Below the pieces are notes generated by a model. The model was given only the letters and a program-made list of their open reading frames with translations, had not been told where the DNA came from and searched no databases. From Chloroflexota bacterium (GTDB lineage Bacteria; Chloroflexota; Anaerolineae; VGOG01), in the NCBI GenBank assembly GCA_030615705.1, contig JAUWYT010000027.1, forward strand, positions 1 to 10,827: DNA of 10,827 nt, read 5' to 3'. Each line of letters starts with the position of its first letter. The first letter of the stretch is position 1. The translations under genes and the position numbers were made by a program. Shown here piece by piece: positions 1 through 7,271 of this stretch.

Positions 1-122
1 AATTCATCCCCGTCACCTATCCTGAGGCCGCTGGCCTCGCTCACTACGAGCAGGGGCGGGAGGGCAAGAGCGAGACCCAGGTGACTGTAAGAGTGATTGT
101 TGATGATCAGCTTGTCGAGTAG
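1..122 (+). CDS. 3' end of an unidentified plus-strand gene (partial)
   Basis: The frame starting at base 3 stays open from the window edge to a TAG at 120-122, giving 39 residues. Third codon positions are rich in G and C (TTC ATC CCC GTC ACC, GAG CAG GGG CGG GAG), as in the genuine genes here, which supports real coding. The peptide begins FIPVTYPEAAGL and ends in a beta-strand-like stretch (TQVTVRVIVDDQLVE), so it could be the end of a beta-rich domain. I do not recognise the family. The gene converges on the operon. Its start and most of its body lie outside the window. Confidence 0.5.
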   Translation, partial: FIPVTYPEAAGLAHYEQGREGKSETQVTVRVIVDDQLVE

Positions 123-131
123 ATCTGTAAG

Positions 132-184
132 CTCACCAGGAAATCCACCGGAAAGGTCAAGGATGTGACAAGGTGGGAGGTGAG
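132..184. terminator. Nested inverted repeat between convergent genes, possible terminator
   Basis: CTCACC (132-137) pairs with GGTGAG (179-184). Inside it CCACC pairs with GGTGG, and at the centre GTCA (156-159) pairs with TGAC (166-169) around a 6-nt loop. The structure lies just past the plus-strand stop at 122 and downstream of cimA, where a bidirectional terminator would be expected. Neither strand has a clear T-tract after the stem and the stem segments are interrupted by unpaired bases, so a classical intrinsic terminator is not demonstrated. Confidence 0.2.
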
Positions 185-345
185 TTGTCCCAAATAATCC
201 CTCGCCCCTGTCTTCTGTACCTCTGAATTGCATCACCAGCATCGCTCTCCTCGTAGATCTTCTCTAGCGCTTGCGCCAGGTCGGCGATCAGCTCCTCCGC
301 GTCCTCAATGCCCAGGACGTTATGGATGTCAAACCCCGAGCCCGT
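157..345 (-). pseudogene. Decayed 3' remnant of a Cys/Met-metabolism PLP-enzyme gene
   Basis: The minus-strand frame one base off the cimA frame reads HNVLGIEDAEELIADL followed by AQALEKIYEE, starting around base 324. This closely resembles the C-terminal end of O-acetylhomoserine sulfhydrylase and cystathionine gamma-synthase family proteins, which typically finish with a (R)LSVGIEdxedLIADLxQAL stretch. Only about 25 codons of likeness are present. A stop at 346-348 blocks the frame upstream, and there is no start. After the similarity the frame runs on through about 30 unlike residues to a TGA at 157-159, longer than the family normally extends. I infer a gene remnant left after a deletion or rearrangement beside cimA. 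The family assignment is from memory of the C-terminal motif, not from a search. Confidence 0.5.
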
Positions 346-1894
346 TCAATAGGCCATACTCCAAGCTATCGGCCAAGGCCTGCCAACTGGCCTCGATGAT
401 GTCAGTAGAACTGCCCACGGTGCTCCAGGTGCGGCTCCCCCAGGTGGAATCAATGAGCACGCGGACCTGGGCCGCCGTGCCAGCCTCGCTGTCCAGGATG
501 CGCACCTTGTAGTCGGTCAGGTGGATCTCAGTCAACTGGGGGTAGAAGGGCAGCAGGGCCTTGCGTACGGCCAGGTCCAGGGCGTTGACCGGACCGTTGC
601 CTTCAGCAGCGGTGTGCGTGACCTCATCGCCTACCCGCACCTTGATGGCGACCTCTGCCAGCATCCCCCGGCCCTGGCGGCTCTCCACCAGCACGTGGAA
701 ATCAATCAACTCGAAAGGTGGCTTATACCCCGGCTGAGTCCGGCGGATGAGCAACTCCAACGACGCCTCCGCCCCCTCGAATTGAAAGCCCCGATTCTCC
801 AGATCCTTGATCTGCTGCAGGACCTGACGGGCCTGCTCTGGGCTGATGGAGAGGTCCAGTCCGAACTCCTCGATCTTGTAGGCGATGTTGCTCTTGCCCG
901 AAAGCTCCGAGACCACTACCCGCTTGTGGTTGCCCACCAGGGCCGGGTCAACGTGTTGATAGCTCTCTTCGCACTTGACCAGGGCGTTGACGTGCATGCC
1001 GCCCTTGTGGACGAAGGCACTGTGGCCCACGTAGGGCAGGTGGGCGTCGTGGGCCAGATTGGCCAGCTCACTGACGTAGCGGGAGACGCTGGACAGTTGG
1101 CGCAGTTGCTCGTCGCTGATGCAATCGTGGCCCAGCTTGAGTTTGAGGTTGGGGATGATGGAGCAGAGGTTGGCGTTGCCGCAACGCTCGCCGTAGCCGT
1201 TGATTGTGCCTTGCACGTGGACGACGCCCGCCTGCACAGCGGCCAGGGAGTTGGCCACGGCCAGATCGCCGTCGTTGTGGGCGTGGATGCCCAAGGGGGT
1301 GGACGTGACCTTCTTCATTTCCTCGATGATGGCCACAAGCTGCGAGGGCAGAGTGCCGCCGTTGGTGTCGCAGAGGACGAGGCACTCGGCCCCGGCCCTT
1401 TCTGCCATCTGCAGGGTGCGCAGGGCATAGGCCGGGTCAGCTTTGTAGCCATCGAAGAAGTGCTCAGCGTCGTAGATGACCTCCCGGCCCCGGCCCTTGA
1501 GGTAGCTCACGCTGTCGGCGATCATCTCGAGATTCTCTTCCAGCGTCGTGCCGAGCACCTGGATCACATGCAGATCCCAGCTCTTGCCGAAGATGGCCAC
1601 GGCGCGGGTTTCTGCCTCCAGCAGTGCCCTGATGTTGGGATCATCCTGGACCAGCACGTCGGCCCGTCGCGTGCTGCCAAAGGCGGTGATGACGGCTTGC
1701 TCCAATTGTATCCCCTTGACCCGGGCGAAGAATTCAGCATCTTTAGGGTTGGAGCCGGGCCAGCCACCCTCGACATAATGGACACCTAGCTCGTCCAACT
1801 TGCGGACAATCTTCAGCTTGTCGTTCACGGAGAGGGAAATACCCTCTCGCTGGGTGCCATCTCGTAGGGTGGTGTCATAGAGTTGGATAACCAT
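329..1894 (-). CDS. cimA: (R)-citramalate synthase
   Basis: CimA condenses pyruvate with acetyl-CoA to (R)-citramalate, the first step of the threonine-independent route to 2-oxobutyrate and isoleucine. From ATG 1894 the protein has 521 residues, normal for the long bacterial family that includes Geobacter CimA. The DRE-TIM metallolyase barrel shows [15 protein letters not shown] (residues 6-20, catalytic Arg11 and metal ligand Asp12), the family-typical [11 protein letters not shown] (144-154), metal ligands in HAHND (204-208), [15 protein letters not shown] (229-243) and FVHKGGMH (294-301). Residues from about 400 on form the LeuA-type dimerisation/regulatory domain, suggesting isoleucine feedback. 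A TTG at 1915 in the same frame, 7 nt after AGAGG, would add seven residues. I prefer ATG 1894 because family similarity begins there, although its own Shine-Dalgarno is weak. It is the last gene of the operon. The wrong-paralogue alternative, 2-isopropylmalate synthase, is less likely because a canonical leuA lies upstream. Confidence 0.9.
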   Translation of the reverse strand: MVIQLYDTTLRDGTQREGISLSVNDKLKIVRKLDELGVHYVEGGWPGSNPKDAEFFARVKGIQLEQAVITAFGSTRRADVLVQDDPNIRALLEAETRAVAIFGKSWDLHVIQVLGTTLEENLEMIADSVSYLKGRGREVIYDAEHFFDGYKADPAYALRTLQMAERAGAECLVLCDTNGGTLPSQLVAIIEEMKKVTSTPLGIHAHNDGDLAVANSLAAVQAGVVHVQGTINGYGERCGNANLCSIIPNLKLKLGHDCISDEQLRQLSSVSRYVSELANLAHDAHLPYVGHSAFVHKGGMHVNALVKCEESYQHVDPALVGNHKRVVVSELSGKSNIAYKIEEFGLDLSISPEQARQVLQQIKDLENRGFQFEGAEASLELLIRRTQPGYKPPFELIDFHVLVESRQGRGMLAEVAIKVRVGDEVTHTAAEGNGPVNALDLAVRKALLPFYPQLTEIHLTDYKVRILDSEAGTAAQVRVLIDSTWGSRTWSTVGSSTDIIEASWQALADSLEYGLLNGLGV

Positions 1895-1932
1895 CTTCTG
1901 ACTTCGAACTTCCAATTTCTAACCTCTAATCT
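1891..1932 (-). repeat. Degenerate heptad repeat across the leuB stop and cimA start
   Basis: On the minus strand, six consecutive 7-nt units occupy this stretch: AGATTAG, AGGTTAG, then AAATTGG, AAGTTCG, then AAGTCAG, AAGATGG. The consensus is roughly ARRTTRG. The leuB stop codon TAG is the end of the second unit, the alternative cimA TTG lies in the third, and the cimA ATG is in the sixth. The unit AAGATGG recurs in the same phase in the ilvB leader array. Confidence 0.6.
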
Positions 1933-2995
1933 GGTCAGCAATCAGGTCTCCCATCTCCTGGGTGCCGATTGGCTGCTTCCCCTCTTCGGCAATGTCCCTG
2001 GTACGGTAGCCTTCTTTCAGCACGGCGGCCACGGCAGCCTCTACGGCAGCAGCTTCCTCCTCCAGCCTCAGCGAGTGGCGAAGCAACATGGCACCGCTGA
2101 GGATGGTGGCAATGGGATTAACCACGTTCATCCCGGTATATTTAGGAGCAGAGCCGTGAATGGGCTCATACAGGCCGAGTGTGTCCTCCCGCAGCGAGGC
2201 CGAGGGCAGCATGCCCATCGAGCCGGCCAGCATGGAGGCCTCGTCGGTGAGGATGTCGCCGAACATGTTGCTGGTGACGATGACATCGAAATTGGCTGGG
2301 CGGCGCACTAGAAACATGGCGCAGGCGTCCACCAGGATGTTCTCGAACTCCACATCGGGATATTCCCTAGCCACCCGGTCCGCCACTTCCCGCCAGAGAC
2401 GCGACACAGAAAGAACATTGGCCTTGTCCACCGAGGTCACCTTACGGCGGCGCTGACGGGCCAATTTAAAGGCCACGTGCATCACCCGCTCGATCTCCGG
2501 GGTAGTATAGACCATGGTGTCCACAGCCCGCTCGTAGCCAAGGCACTGTTCTCGCCCGCTGGGCCGTCCGAAGTAGATGCCCCCCGTAAGTTCCCGCACC
2601 ACCAGCAGGTCCACGTCGGCGATCGTTTCTGGCTTGATGGGGGAGGCGTTTAAGAGATCGGGGTAGACTTTTACCGGACGCAGGTTGGCAAAGAGTTCCA
2701 GGCCCTTGCGCAGGCCCAGGAGGCCCTGTTCGGGGCGGATAGCGGCCCGAGGGTCATCCCACTTGGGCCCGCCTACTGCGCCAAGCAGCACGGCGTCGCT
2801 CTCTCGGCAGAGTTGGAGGGTCTCCACTGGCAGTGGGTTCCCCACTGCATCAAGGGCCGCCCCACCGATGAGCGCCTCCTCGAAGGCAAACTCATGCTCG
2901 TAGGTTTGGGCAACCCTCCTCAGCACCTTGACTGCCTCGGCGATTACCTCTGGCCCGATGCCGTCACCCGGCAGAACGGCGATCCTGGCTTGCAT
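1919..2995 (-). CDS. leuB: 3-isopropylmalate dehydrogenase with an NADP-type coenzyme pocket
   Basis: LeuB oxidatively decarboxylates 3-isopropylmalate in leucine synthesis and can also act on the citramalate-derived 3-methylmalate. The 358 residues match the family's usual length. The substrate side is standard: Glu89, Leu92 and Leu93 (isopropyl recognition), Arg96, Arg106, Arg134, Tyr141, Lys191 and metal ligands Asp223, Asp247, Asp251. The coenzyme side is unusual. The usual GSAPDIAG motif reads GSAPKYTG (282-289), so Lys285-Tyr286 replace the NAD-reading Asp-Ile, and Val292 replaces Ala. These match Lys344, Tyr345 and Val351 of E. coli NADP-isocitrate dehydrogenase. Arg232 and Arg333 are also present but occur in NAD-type homologues. 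I infer a preference for NADP. The ATG lies 2 nt after the leuD stop with GGGGAGG just upstream, so the two are probably translationally coupled. Confidence 0.93.
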   Translation of the reverse strand: MQARIAVLPGDGIGPEVIAEAVKVLRRVAQTYEHEFAFEEALIGGAALDAVGNPLPVETLQLCRESDAVLLGAVGGPKWDDPRAAIRPEQGLLGLRKGLELFANLRPVKVYPDLLNASPIKPETIADVDLLVVRELTGGIYFGRPSGREQCLGYERAVDTMVYTTPEIERVMHVAFKLARQRRRKVTSVDKANVLSVSRLWREVADRVAREYPDVEFENILVDACAMFLVRRPANFDVIVTSNMFGDILTDEASMLAGSMGMLPSASLREDTLGLYEPIHGSAPKYTGMNVVNPIATILSGAMLLRHSLRLEEEAAAVEAAVAAVLKEGYRTRDIAEEGKQPIGTQEMGDLIADQIRG

Positions 2996-2997
2996 GG

Positions 2998-3489
2998 CTA
3001 CCTCCCCAGCTCTTTTCGTGTGTATTCGATCAGCCCCCCGGCCCGGATGATACCTATAATGAACTCAGGATACGGTTCGGCTTGGAAGGTTTGCCCAGTA
3101 TCAAGGTTGTGGATTTTCCCCGTCTCTAGCTCCACTTCCAGGGTTTGCCCCCCTTCGATCTGTTCCGCCGCCGGGCATTCCAAGATAGGCAAGCCGATAT
3201 TGATGGCATTGCGATAGAAAATGCGGGCGAAGGTTGTGCCGATGACACAGCTCACCCCCGCCCCCTTGATAGCCAGTGGTGCGTGCTCCCGCGATGAGCC
3301 GCAGCCGAAATTGGCTGTGGCCACGATGATGTCGCCTGGCTGCACGCCCTGAGCGAACTCTGGGTCAATGCCTTCCATACAGTGAAGAGCCAGCTCTTCC
3401 GGGGTCGAAACGTTAAGATAGCGGGCAGGAACAATCGCGTCCGTGTCTACGTTTGCCCCGTACTTCCAAACCTTGCCGGTCAATCTCAT
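2998..3489 (-). CDS. leuD: 3-isopropylmalate dehydratase small subunit
   Basis: This small (swivelling) subunit of isopropylmalate isomerase partners LeuC to convert 2- to 3-isopropylmalate via the dehydrated intermediate, and probably citramalate to 3-methylmalate as well. The 163-residue product fits the short LeuD type (about 160-170) rather than the 200-residue enterobacterial type. Visible are the active-site loop [14 protein letters not shown] (13-26) and the substrate-binding [12 protein letters not shown] (60-71). Asn26 follows YL in the recognition loop, where homoaconitases tend to carry Arg, which argues against a homoaconitase role (family knowledge, from memory). ATG 3489 follows a GAGGAG site by 6 nt. 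The frame is open 67 codons further upstream, but that part overlaps leuC and lacks family similarity. Confidence 0.95.
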   Translation of the reverse strand: MRLTGKVWKYGANVDTDAIVPARYLNVSTPEELALHCMEGIDPEFAQGVQPGDIIVATANFGCGSSREHAPLAIKGAGVSCVIGTTFARIFYRNAINIGLPILECPAAEQIEGGQTLEVELETGKIHNLDTGQTFQAEPYPEFIIGIIRAGGLIEYTRKELGR

Positions 3490-3517
3490 GGGGTTCTCCT
3501 CGATAAGGCTGGATTGT

Positions 3518-4783
3518 TTAGCGGGCCAACTCCGCCGGGCCCCCGATCCGCCCCAACACTGCCGACGCGGCCGCCACCGCCGGGTTGGCCAGGTAGACCT
3601 CGCTCTGAGGGCTTCCCATGCGTCCCTGGAAGTTGCGATTGGTGGTCGCGACGCAGCGCTCCCCGGCGGCCAGCACCCCCATATGTCCACCCAGGCAGGG
3701 GCCGCAGGTGGGTGTGCTCACTGCCGCTCCCGCCTCGATGAAAGCCTCGACCAGACCTTGACGCACGGCCTCCAGGTAGACGGCTTGGCTGCCAGGGATG
3801 ACGATGCAGCGGACGTAGGGGTGCACTTTCCGTCCCCTCAGCACCTGGGCAGTCACTTGCAGGTCCTCTAGCCTCCCGTTAGTGCAAGAGCCGATGACCG
3901 CCTGATCTATCGGTATCTCGCCTACCTGGCTCAAAGGCCGGACGCTGCTGGGCAGGTGGGGGAAGGCTACCTGAGGTTCCAGTTCAGAGACGTCTACCTC
4001 GATCACCTGGGCGTAGCGGGCATCTCGATCGCTGTTGTAAGCGGTGTAAGTCCGCCGGGCACGGGGCTCGACGTAAGCTTGAGTTTCCTCATCGAAGGCA
4101 AACAACCCAACCTTGGCCCCAGCTTCAACGGCCATGTTGGCCATGGTGAAGCGGCCATTCATGGAGAGGTCATCCACGGCTTCGCCGCTGAACTCCATGG
4201 CCTGGTAGAGAGCGCCATCCACGCCGACGACCCCAATAGTGTGAAGGATGAGATCCTTGCCACCCACCCACTCCCGCAGTCGGCCCCGGTAGACAAACTT
4301 AATGGTCTCAGGCACTTTCATCCAGACCTTGCCGGTGGCCATGGCCACAGCTATATCGGTGGACCCCATCCCGGTAGCGAAAGCCCCCAGGGCGCCGTAG
4401 GTGCAGGTATGGGAATCCGCCCCGACGATCACATCGCCAGGCAGGACCAGGCCCTGCTCTGGTAGGAGGATGTGTTCGATGCCCATCCGGCCCACTTCGA
4501 AGTAGTGAGTCAGGTTCTGACGCTGGACGAAATCGCGCAGGACCTTGCATTGCTCGGCCGATTTGATGTCCCTGTTGGGAGCGAAGTGATCGGGCACCAT
4601 GATCACTTTGTCCCGATCAAAGACCCCCTCAACACCGATACGGGTGAACTCCCGAATGGCGATGGGCGCAGTGATATCGTTAGCCAAGACCACGTCCACT
4701 TTGACATCAACAAACTGTCCTGGCTCTACGAGTTCCACGCCTGCGTGGGCCGCTAGGATTTTCTGAGCCATTGTCATGCCCAT
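3518..4783 (-). CDS. leuC: 3-isopropylmalate dehydratase large subunit
   Basis: The aconitase-family large subunit carries the [4Fe-4S] cluster used to isomerise 2-isopropylmalate. The 421-residue length is typical of the short LeuC type found in archaea and many non-proteobacterial lineages. The cluster ligands are Cys300 (in GSCTNGR), Cys360 and Cys363 (in PTCGPCLGG). Other signatures are [15 protein letters not shown] (121-135) and [13 protein letters not shown] (140-152). Three in-frame ATGs sit at 4783, 4777 and 4771. I choose 4783 because AGGAGG at 4795-4800 lies 11 nt before it and progressively too far from the others. The frame is open much further upstream (to 5437), but that extension lies inside pheA in another frame and has no LeuC similarity. 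It lies 43 nt after pheA and 28 nt before leuD. Confidence 0.95.
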   Translation of the reverse strand: MGMTMAQKILAAHAGVELVEPGQFVDVKVDVVLANDITAPIAIREFTRIGVEGVFDRDKVIMVPDHFAPNRDIKSAEQCKVLRDFVQRQNLTHYFEVGRMGIEHILLPEQGLVLPGDVIVGADSHTCTYGALGAFATGMGSTDIAVAMATGKVWMKVPETIKFVYRGRLREWVGGKDLILHTIGVVGVDGALYQAMEFSGEAVDDLSMNGRFTMANMAVEAGAKVGLFAFDEETQAYVEPRARRTYTAYNSDRDARYAQVIEVDVSELEPQVAFPHLPSSVRPLSQVGEIPIDQAVIGSCTNGRLEDLQVTAQVLRGRKVHPYVRCIVIPGSQAVYLEAVRQGLVEAFIEAGAAVSTPTCGPCLGGHMGVLAAGERCVATTNRNFQGRMGSPQSEVYLANPAVAAASAVLGRIGGPAELAR

Positions 4784-4793
4784 GCCAACCCGT

Positions 4794-4800
4794 ACCTCCT
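4794..4800 (-). promoter_or_regulatory. Ribosome binding site that sets the leuC start
   Basis: The minus strand reads AGGAGGT here, a full anti-16S match. It is the only strong site near the three clustered ATGs and supports starting LeuC at 4783 rather than deep inside pheA. Confidence 0.75.
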
Positions 4801-4826
4801 CTATCTTCCTTGAGATGCCCCGTCGC

Positions 4827-5648
4827 TCACTCGCTGGTCGCTGCGGGATAAGAGCCGAGGATTTTGACGAAAGACGCTTTACGCAGTATGCCGAGAAGGG
4901 CTTGTTCAGACGCTGGATCCTGCCAGTGTCCCTCGAAGTCCAGATAAAAGACGTAATGCCAGGGTTTATTGCGTCGGGGGCGCGATTCCAGTTTAGTGAG
5001 ATTGATCCCTTGTTGAGCAAATGCCCCCAGGCAAGCGTGAAGGGCACCGGGAATGTGCCTGGCTGAGAAGACCAATGAGGTTTTATTGCGTTCCCCTTTG
5101 GGTGGATCATCTTGGCTGAGGATAAAGAATCGAGTGTAATTGGACTGGTAGTCCTCGATGTTAGCGGCCAGAATCTCCAAACCGTAGACTTGAGCGGCCA
5201 ACTCGCTGGCGATGGCAGCCACCTCTTCTTGCGGTGCGGCGGCCAGCTCTTTGGCACTGCCGGCCGTATCATAAGCTGGTACAGCCTCCATCCCCCGATC
5301 AAGCAAAAACCTCTCACACTGGGCCAGAGCCTGAGGATGGGAGCGGACTTGCCGAATGTCCTCCAGTTTGACACCTGGATTAGCCAGCAAGCAATGGCGC
5401 ACCCGCAACAGCACCTCACCCCAAATCTTGAGGTCATAATCCAACAACAGATCGTAGGCCTTATTTATGGAACCAGCCATCGAGTTCTCTATAGGCAGAA
5501 TCCCGAAGTCAGTCTTCCCCTCTTCCACGGCGTGGAAGATGTCTTCAAATGATCGGCAAGGCAAGGTGGTCACTTCCGCCCCAAGGAACCGGCGGGCAGC
5601 TTCTTGTGAATAAGCCCCATTTTCCCCCTGAAAAGCCACCGTTGTCAT
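4827..5648 (-). CDS. pheA: Prephenate dehydratase (monofunctional, with ACT domain)
   Basis: PheA decarboxylates and dehydrates prephenate to phenylpyruvate, the committed step to phenylalanine. The 273 residues fit a monofunctional enzyme: there is no chorismate mutase domain. The catalytic lobes show FQGENGAYS (6-14), PIENSMAGS (52-60), SHPQAL (103-108) and the catalytic Thr172-Arg173-Phe174 motif in NYTRFFIL. The C-terminal ACT domain has GALH (201-204, usually GALV or GALY) and ESRP (221-224), the motifs that bind phenylalanine for feedback control. Its ATG overlaps the leuA stop in an ATGA, with AAGGAGG 6 nt before it inside leuA, so translation is probably coupled. An aromatic pathway gene inside a leucine operon is unexpected. 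The enzyme itself looks standard. Confidence 0.95.
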   Translation of the reverse strand: MTTVAFQGENGAYSQEAARRFLGAEVTTLPCRSFEDIFHAVEEGKTDFGILPIENSMAGSINKAYDLLLDYDLKIWGEVLLRVRHCLLANPGVKLEDIRQVRSHPQALAQCERFLLDRGMEAVPAYDTAGSAKELAAAPQEEVAAIASELAAQVYGLEILAANIEDYQSNYTRFFILSQDDPPKGERNKTSLVFSARHIPGALHACLGAFAQQGINLTKLESRPRRNKPWHYVFYLDFEGHWQDPASEQALLGILRKASFVKILGSYPAATSE

Positions 5649-7216
5649 CCCTGTCCTCCTTGCTGAAGTGCAGCCTCGCGTCGAGCGGCCAACAACCGAT
5701 TGAGAGCAAACATATAGGCTTTGGCACTGGCCACCACGATGTCGGTATCTGCACCACGACCGCTGAAGACTCGCCGCTCGACGCCGTTCTCGCTGACAGG
5801 ATCGTCGGCCTCAATGCGGATGGTCACCCGGCCCACGGCATCAATCCCTTCGGTAACAGCCTGGATGGAGAACTCGATGAGCTCGTTCGGTTCGCCGATG
5901 ACGCGATTAATAGCCCGGCAGACGGCGTCCACCGGCCCGGTGCCATGGTCGGCGTCGCAAAAGACCTGGCCGTCTGGACCCCGGATGCGGACGGTGGCGG
6001 TGGGGATGCTGTGGTCGCCGCAGGAGACCTGGACGTGTTCCAAGTGATAGGTCTCGTCAAAGAACACTTGCACCTCGTCGGCGACGATGGCTTCCAGGTC
6101 GCGGGTGTCCACAGTCTTTTTCTTGTCGGCCACTTCCAGGAAGCGTTGGTAAGCTTTCTCGAACTGCCCGTCGTCCAGTGTGTAGCCCAGTTCGGTCAGC
6201 CGATGGCGAAGCCCGTGGCGGCCCGATCGCGCCGACAGGATGATCTCCGAATCGGGCACGCCGACTTCGCGCGGATTGATGATTTCGTAGGTGGTGCGTT
6301 CCTTGAGCACACCGTCCTGGTGGATGCCGGACGAGTGGGCGAAAGCGTTGGCCCCCACGATGGCCTTGTTGGGCTGCACCACGATGCCGGTCAGATTGCT
6401 CACCAGCCGGCTGGTGGGATAGATCAGGCGGGTGTTGATACCGGTCGTCATGCCAAAGACGTCACGGCGGGTGTGCAGGGCCATGACGATCTCCTCGAGG
6501 GAGGCGTTGCCAGCCCTTTCGCCGATGCCATTGATCGTGCATTCTACCTGGCGAGCGCCGTTGGCAATGCCCGTCAGCGAGTTGGCCGTGGCCATCCCCA
6601 GATCGTTGTGGCAGTGCACAGAGATAGTTGCCTTGTGAATATTGGGTACGTTCTCTGTGATGCCCCGGATCAACGCGCCCCACTCTTGGGGGGTGGTGTA
6701 GCCTGTGGTGTCGGGGATGTTGACCACGGTTGCACCGGCATCAATCACTGCCTCCAGCACCCGGTAGAGATACTCAGGGTCGGCTCGACCGGCGTCCTCG
6801 GCATAGTACTGCACGTCCTCGACGAAGCGCTTGGCGTACTTGACCGCCTCCACGCCCTGCTCCAGTGCCTTCTCGCGCGTGGTCCGCAGCTTGTACTTGA
6901 TGTGGACGTCGGACACGCCCAGACCAGTGTGGATGCGAGGTCGTGCCGCCCTCTGCAATGCTTCGGCGGCTACGTCAATGTCCTTCTGGTTGGCCCGTGT
7001 CAGGCCGCAGATGACGCAGTCGCGAATTTCCCTGGAGATACGTTGTACGGCCCTGAAGTCGCCCGGCGAGGAGATGGGAAAGCCAGCCTCGATGATGTCC
7101 ACACCCATCTGCTCCAATAGATGGGTGATCTCAATCTTTTCGTCTACGTTAAGAGCCGCACCGGGTGATTGTTCTCCATCGCGCAGGGTGGTGTCGAAGA
7201 TCATGATTCTGTCCAT
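5645..7216 (-). CDS. leuA: 2-isopropylmalate synthase
   Basis: LeuA condenses 2-ketoisovalerate with acetyl-CoA, the committed step to leucine. The 523 residues match the long bacterial LeuA type. The barrel shows [14 protein letters not shown] (7-20, catalytic Arg12 and metal ligand Asp13), VHIKYKL (104-110), metal ligands in HCHND (201-205), [12 protein letters not shown] (226-237) and HSSGIHQDG. The C-terminal regulatory domain ends with [16 protein letters not shown], where leucine normally binds as feedback inhibitor. ATG 7216 follows GGAG by 8 nt. A second ATG at 7204 (Met5) leaves too little before the catalytic motif. The gene begins 55 nt after ilvC and overlaps pheA by 4 nt. Confidence 0.97.
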   Translation of the reverse strand: MDRIMIFDTTLRDGEQSPGAALNVDEKIEITHLLEQMGVDIIEAGFPISSPGDFRAVQRISREIRDCVICGLTRANQKDIDVAAEALQRAARPRIHTGLGVSDVHIKYKLRTTREKALEQGVEAVKYAKRFVEDVQYYAEDAGRADPEYLYRVLEAVIDAGATVVNIPDTTGYTTPQEWGALIRGITENVPNIHKATISVHCHNDLGMATANSLTGIANGARQVECTINGIGERAGNASLEEIVMALHTRRDVFGMTTGINTRLIYPTSRLVSNLTGIVVQPNKAIVGANAFAHSSGIHQDGVLKERTTYEIINPREVGVPDSEIILSARSGRHGLRHRLTELGYTLDDGQFEKAYQRFLEVADKKKTVDTRDLEAIVADEVQVFFDETYHLEHVQVSCGDHSIPTATVRIRGPDGQVFCDADHGTGPVDAVCRAINRVIGEPNELIEFSIQAVTEGIDAVGRVTIRIEADDPVSENGVERRVFSGRGADTDIVVASAKAYMFALNRLLAARREAALQQGGQG

Positions 7217-7271
7217 TTTTCATTCTCCATTTTTCTGGTAGTCAGTATTCTGTTGGTAGTGATGATTCTAG
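7217..7271 (-). repeat. Short ilvC-leuA spacer with degenerate repeats
   Basis: The minus strand contains AAAAATGGA twice, 14 nt apart, the second copy carrying the leuA ATG. ACTACCA also occurs twice, 18 nt apart. The 14-nt spacing is two heptads, possibly a worn form of the heptad arrays seen elsewhere in this operon. The first copy supplies the GGAG used as the leuA ribosome binding site. Confidence 0.3.

Noticed and set aside
521..1789. 422-codon open frame on the plus strand, antisense to cimA
   Set aside because: Same effect: a shadow of the cimA codon pattern, with no recognisable domain and no good start context.
3490..3690. N-terminal extension of LeuD
   Set aside because: It lies mostly inside leuC in another frame. 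LeuD similarity starts at 3489 just after GAGGAG.
4784..5437. Upstream extension of the leuC frame by 218 codons through pheA
   Set aside because: LeuC similarity begins at 4783 next to a strong AGGAGG. The extension overlaps pheA, whose own motifs are intact.
5549..7120. 523-codon open frame on the plus strand, antisense to leuA
   Set aside because: It is a mirror frame produced by GC-rich third positions in leuA. LeuA has complete family motifs and the antisense product has none.
7203..7232. 9-codon ORF overlapping the leuA start
   Set aside because: The ATG sits in a repeated AAAAATGGA and probably arises by chance. It has no separate ribosome binding site.
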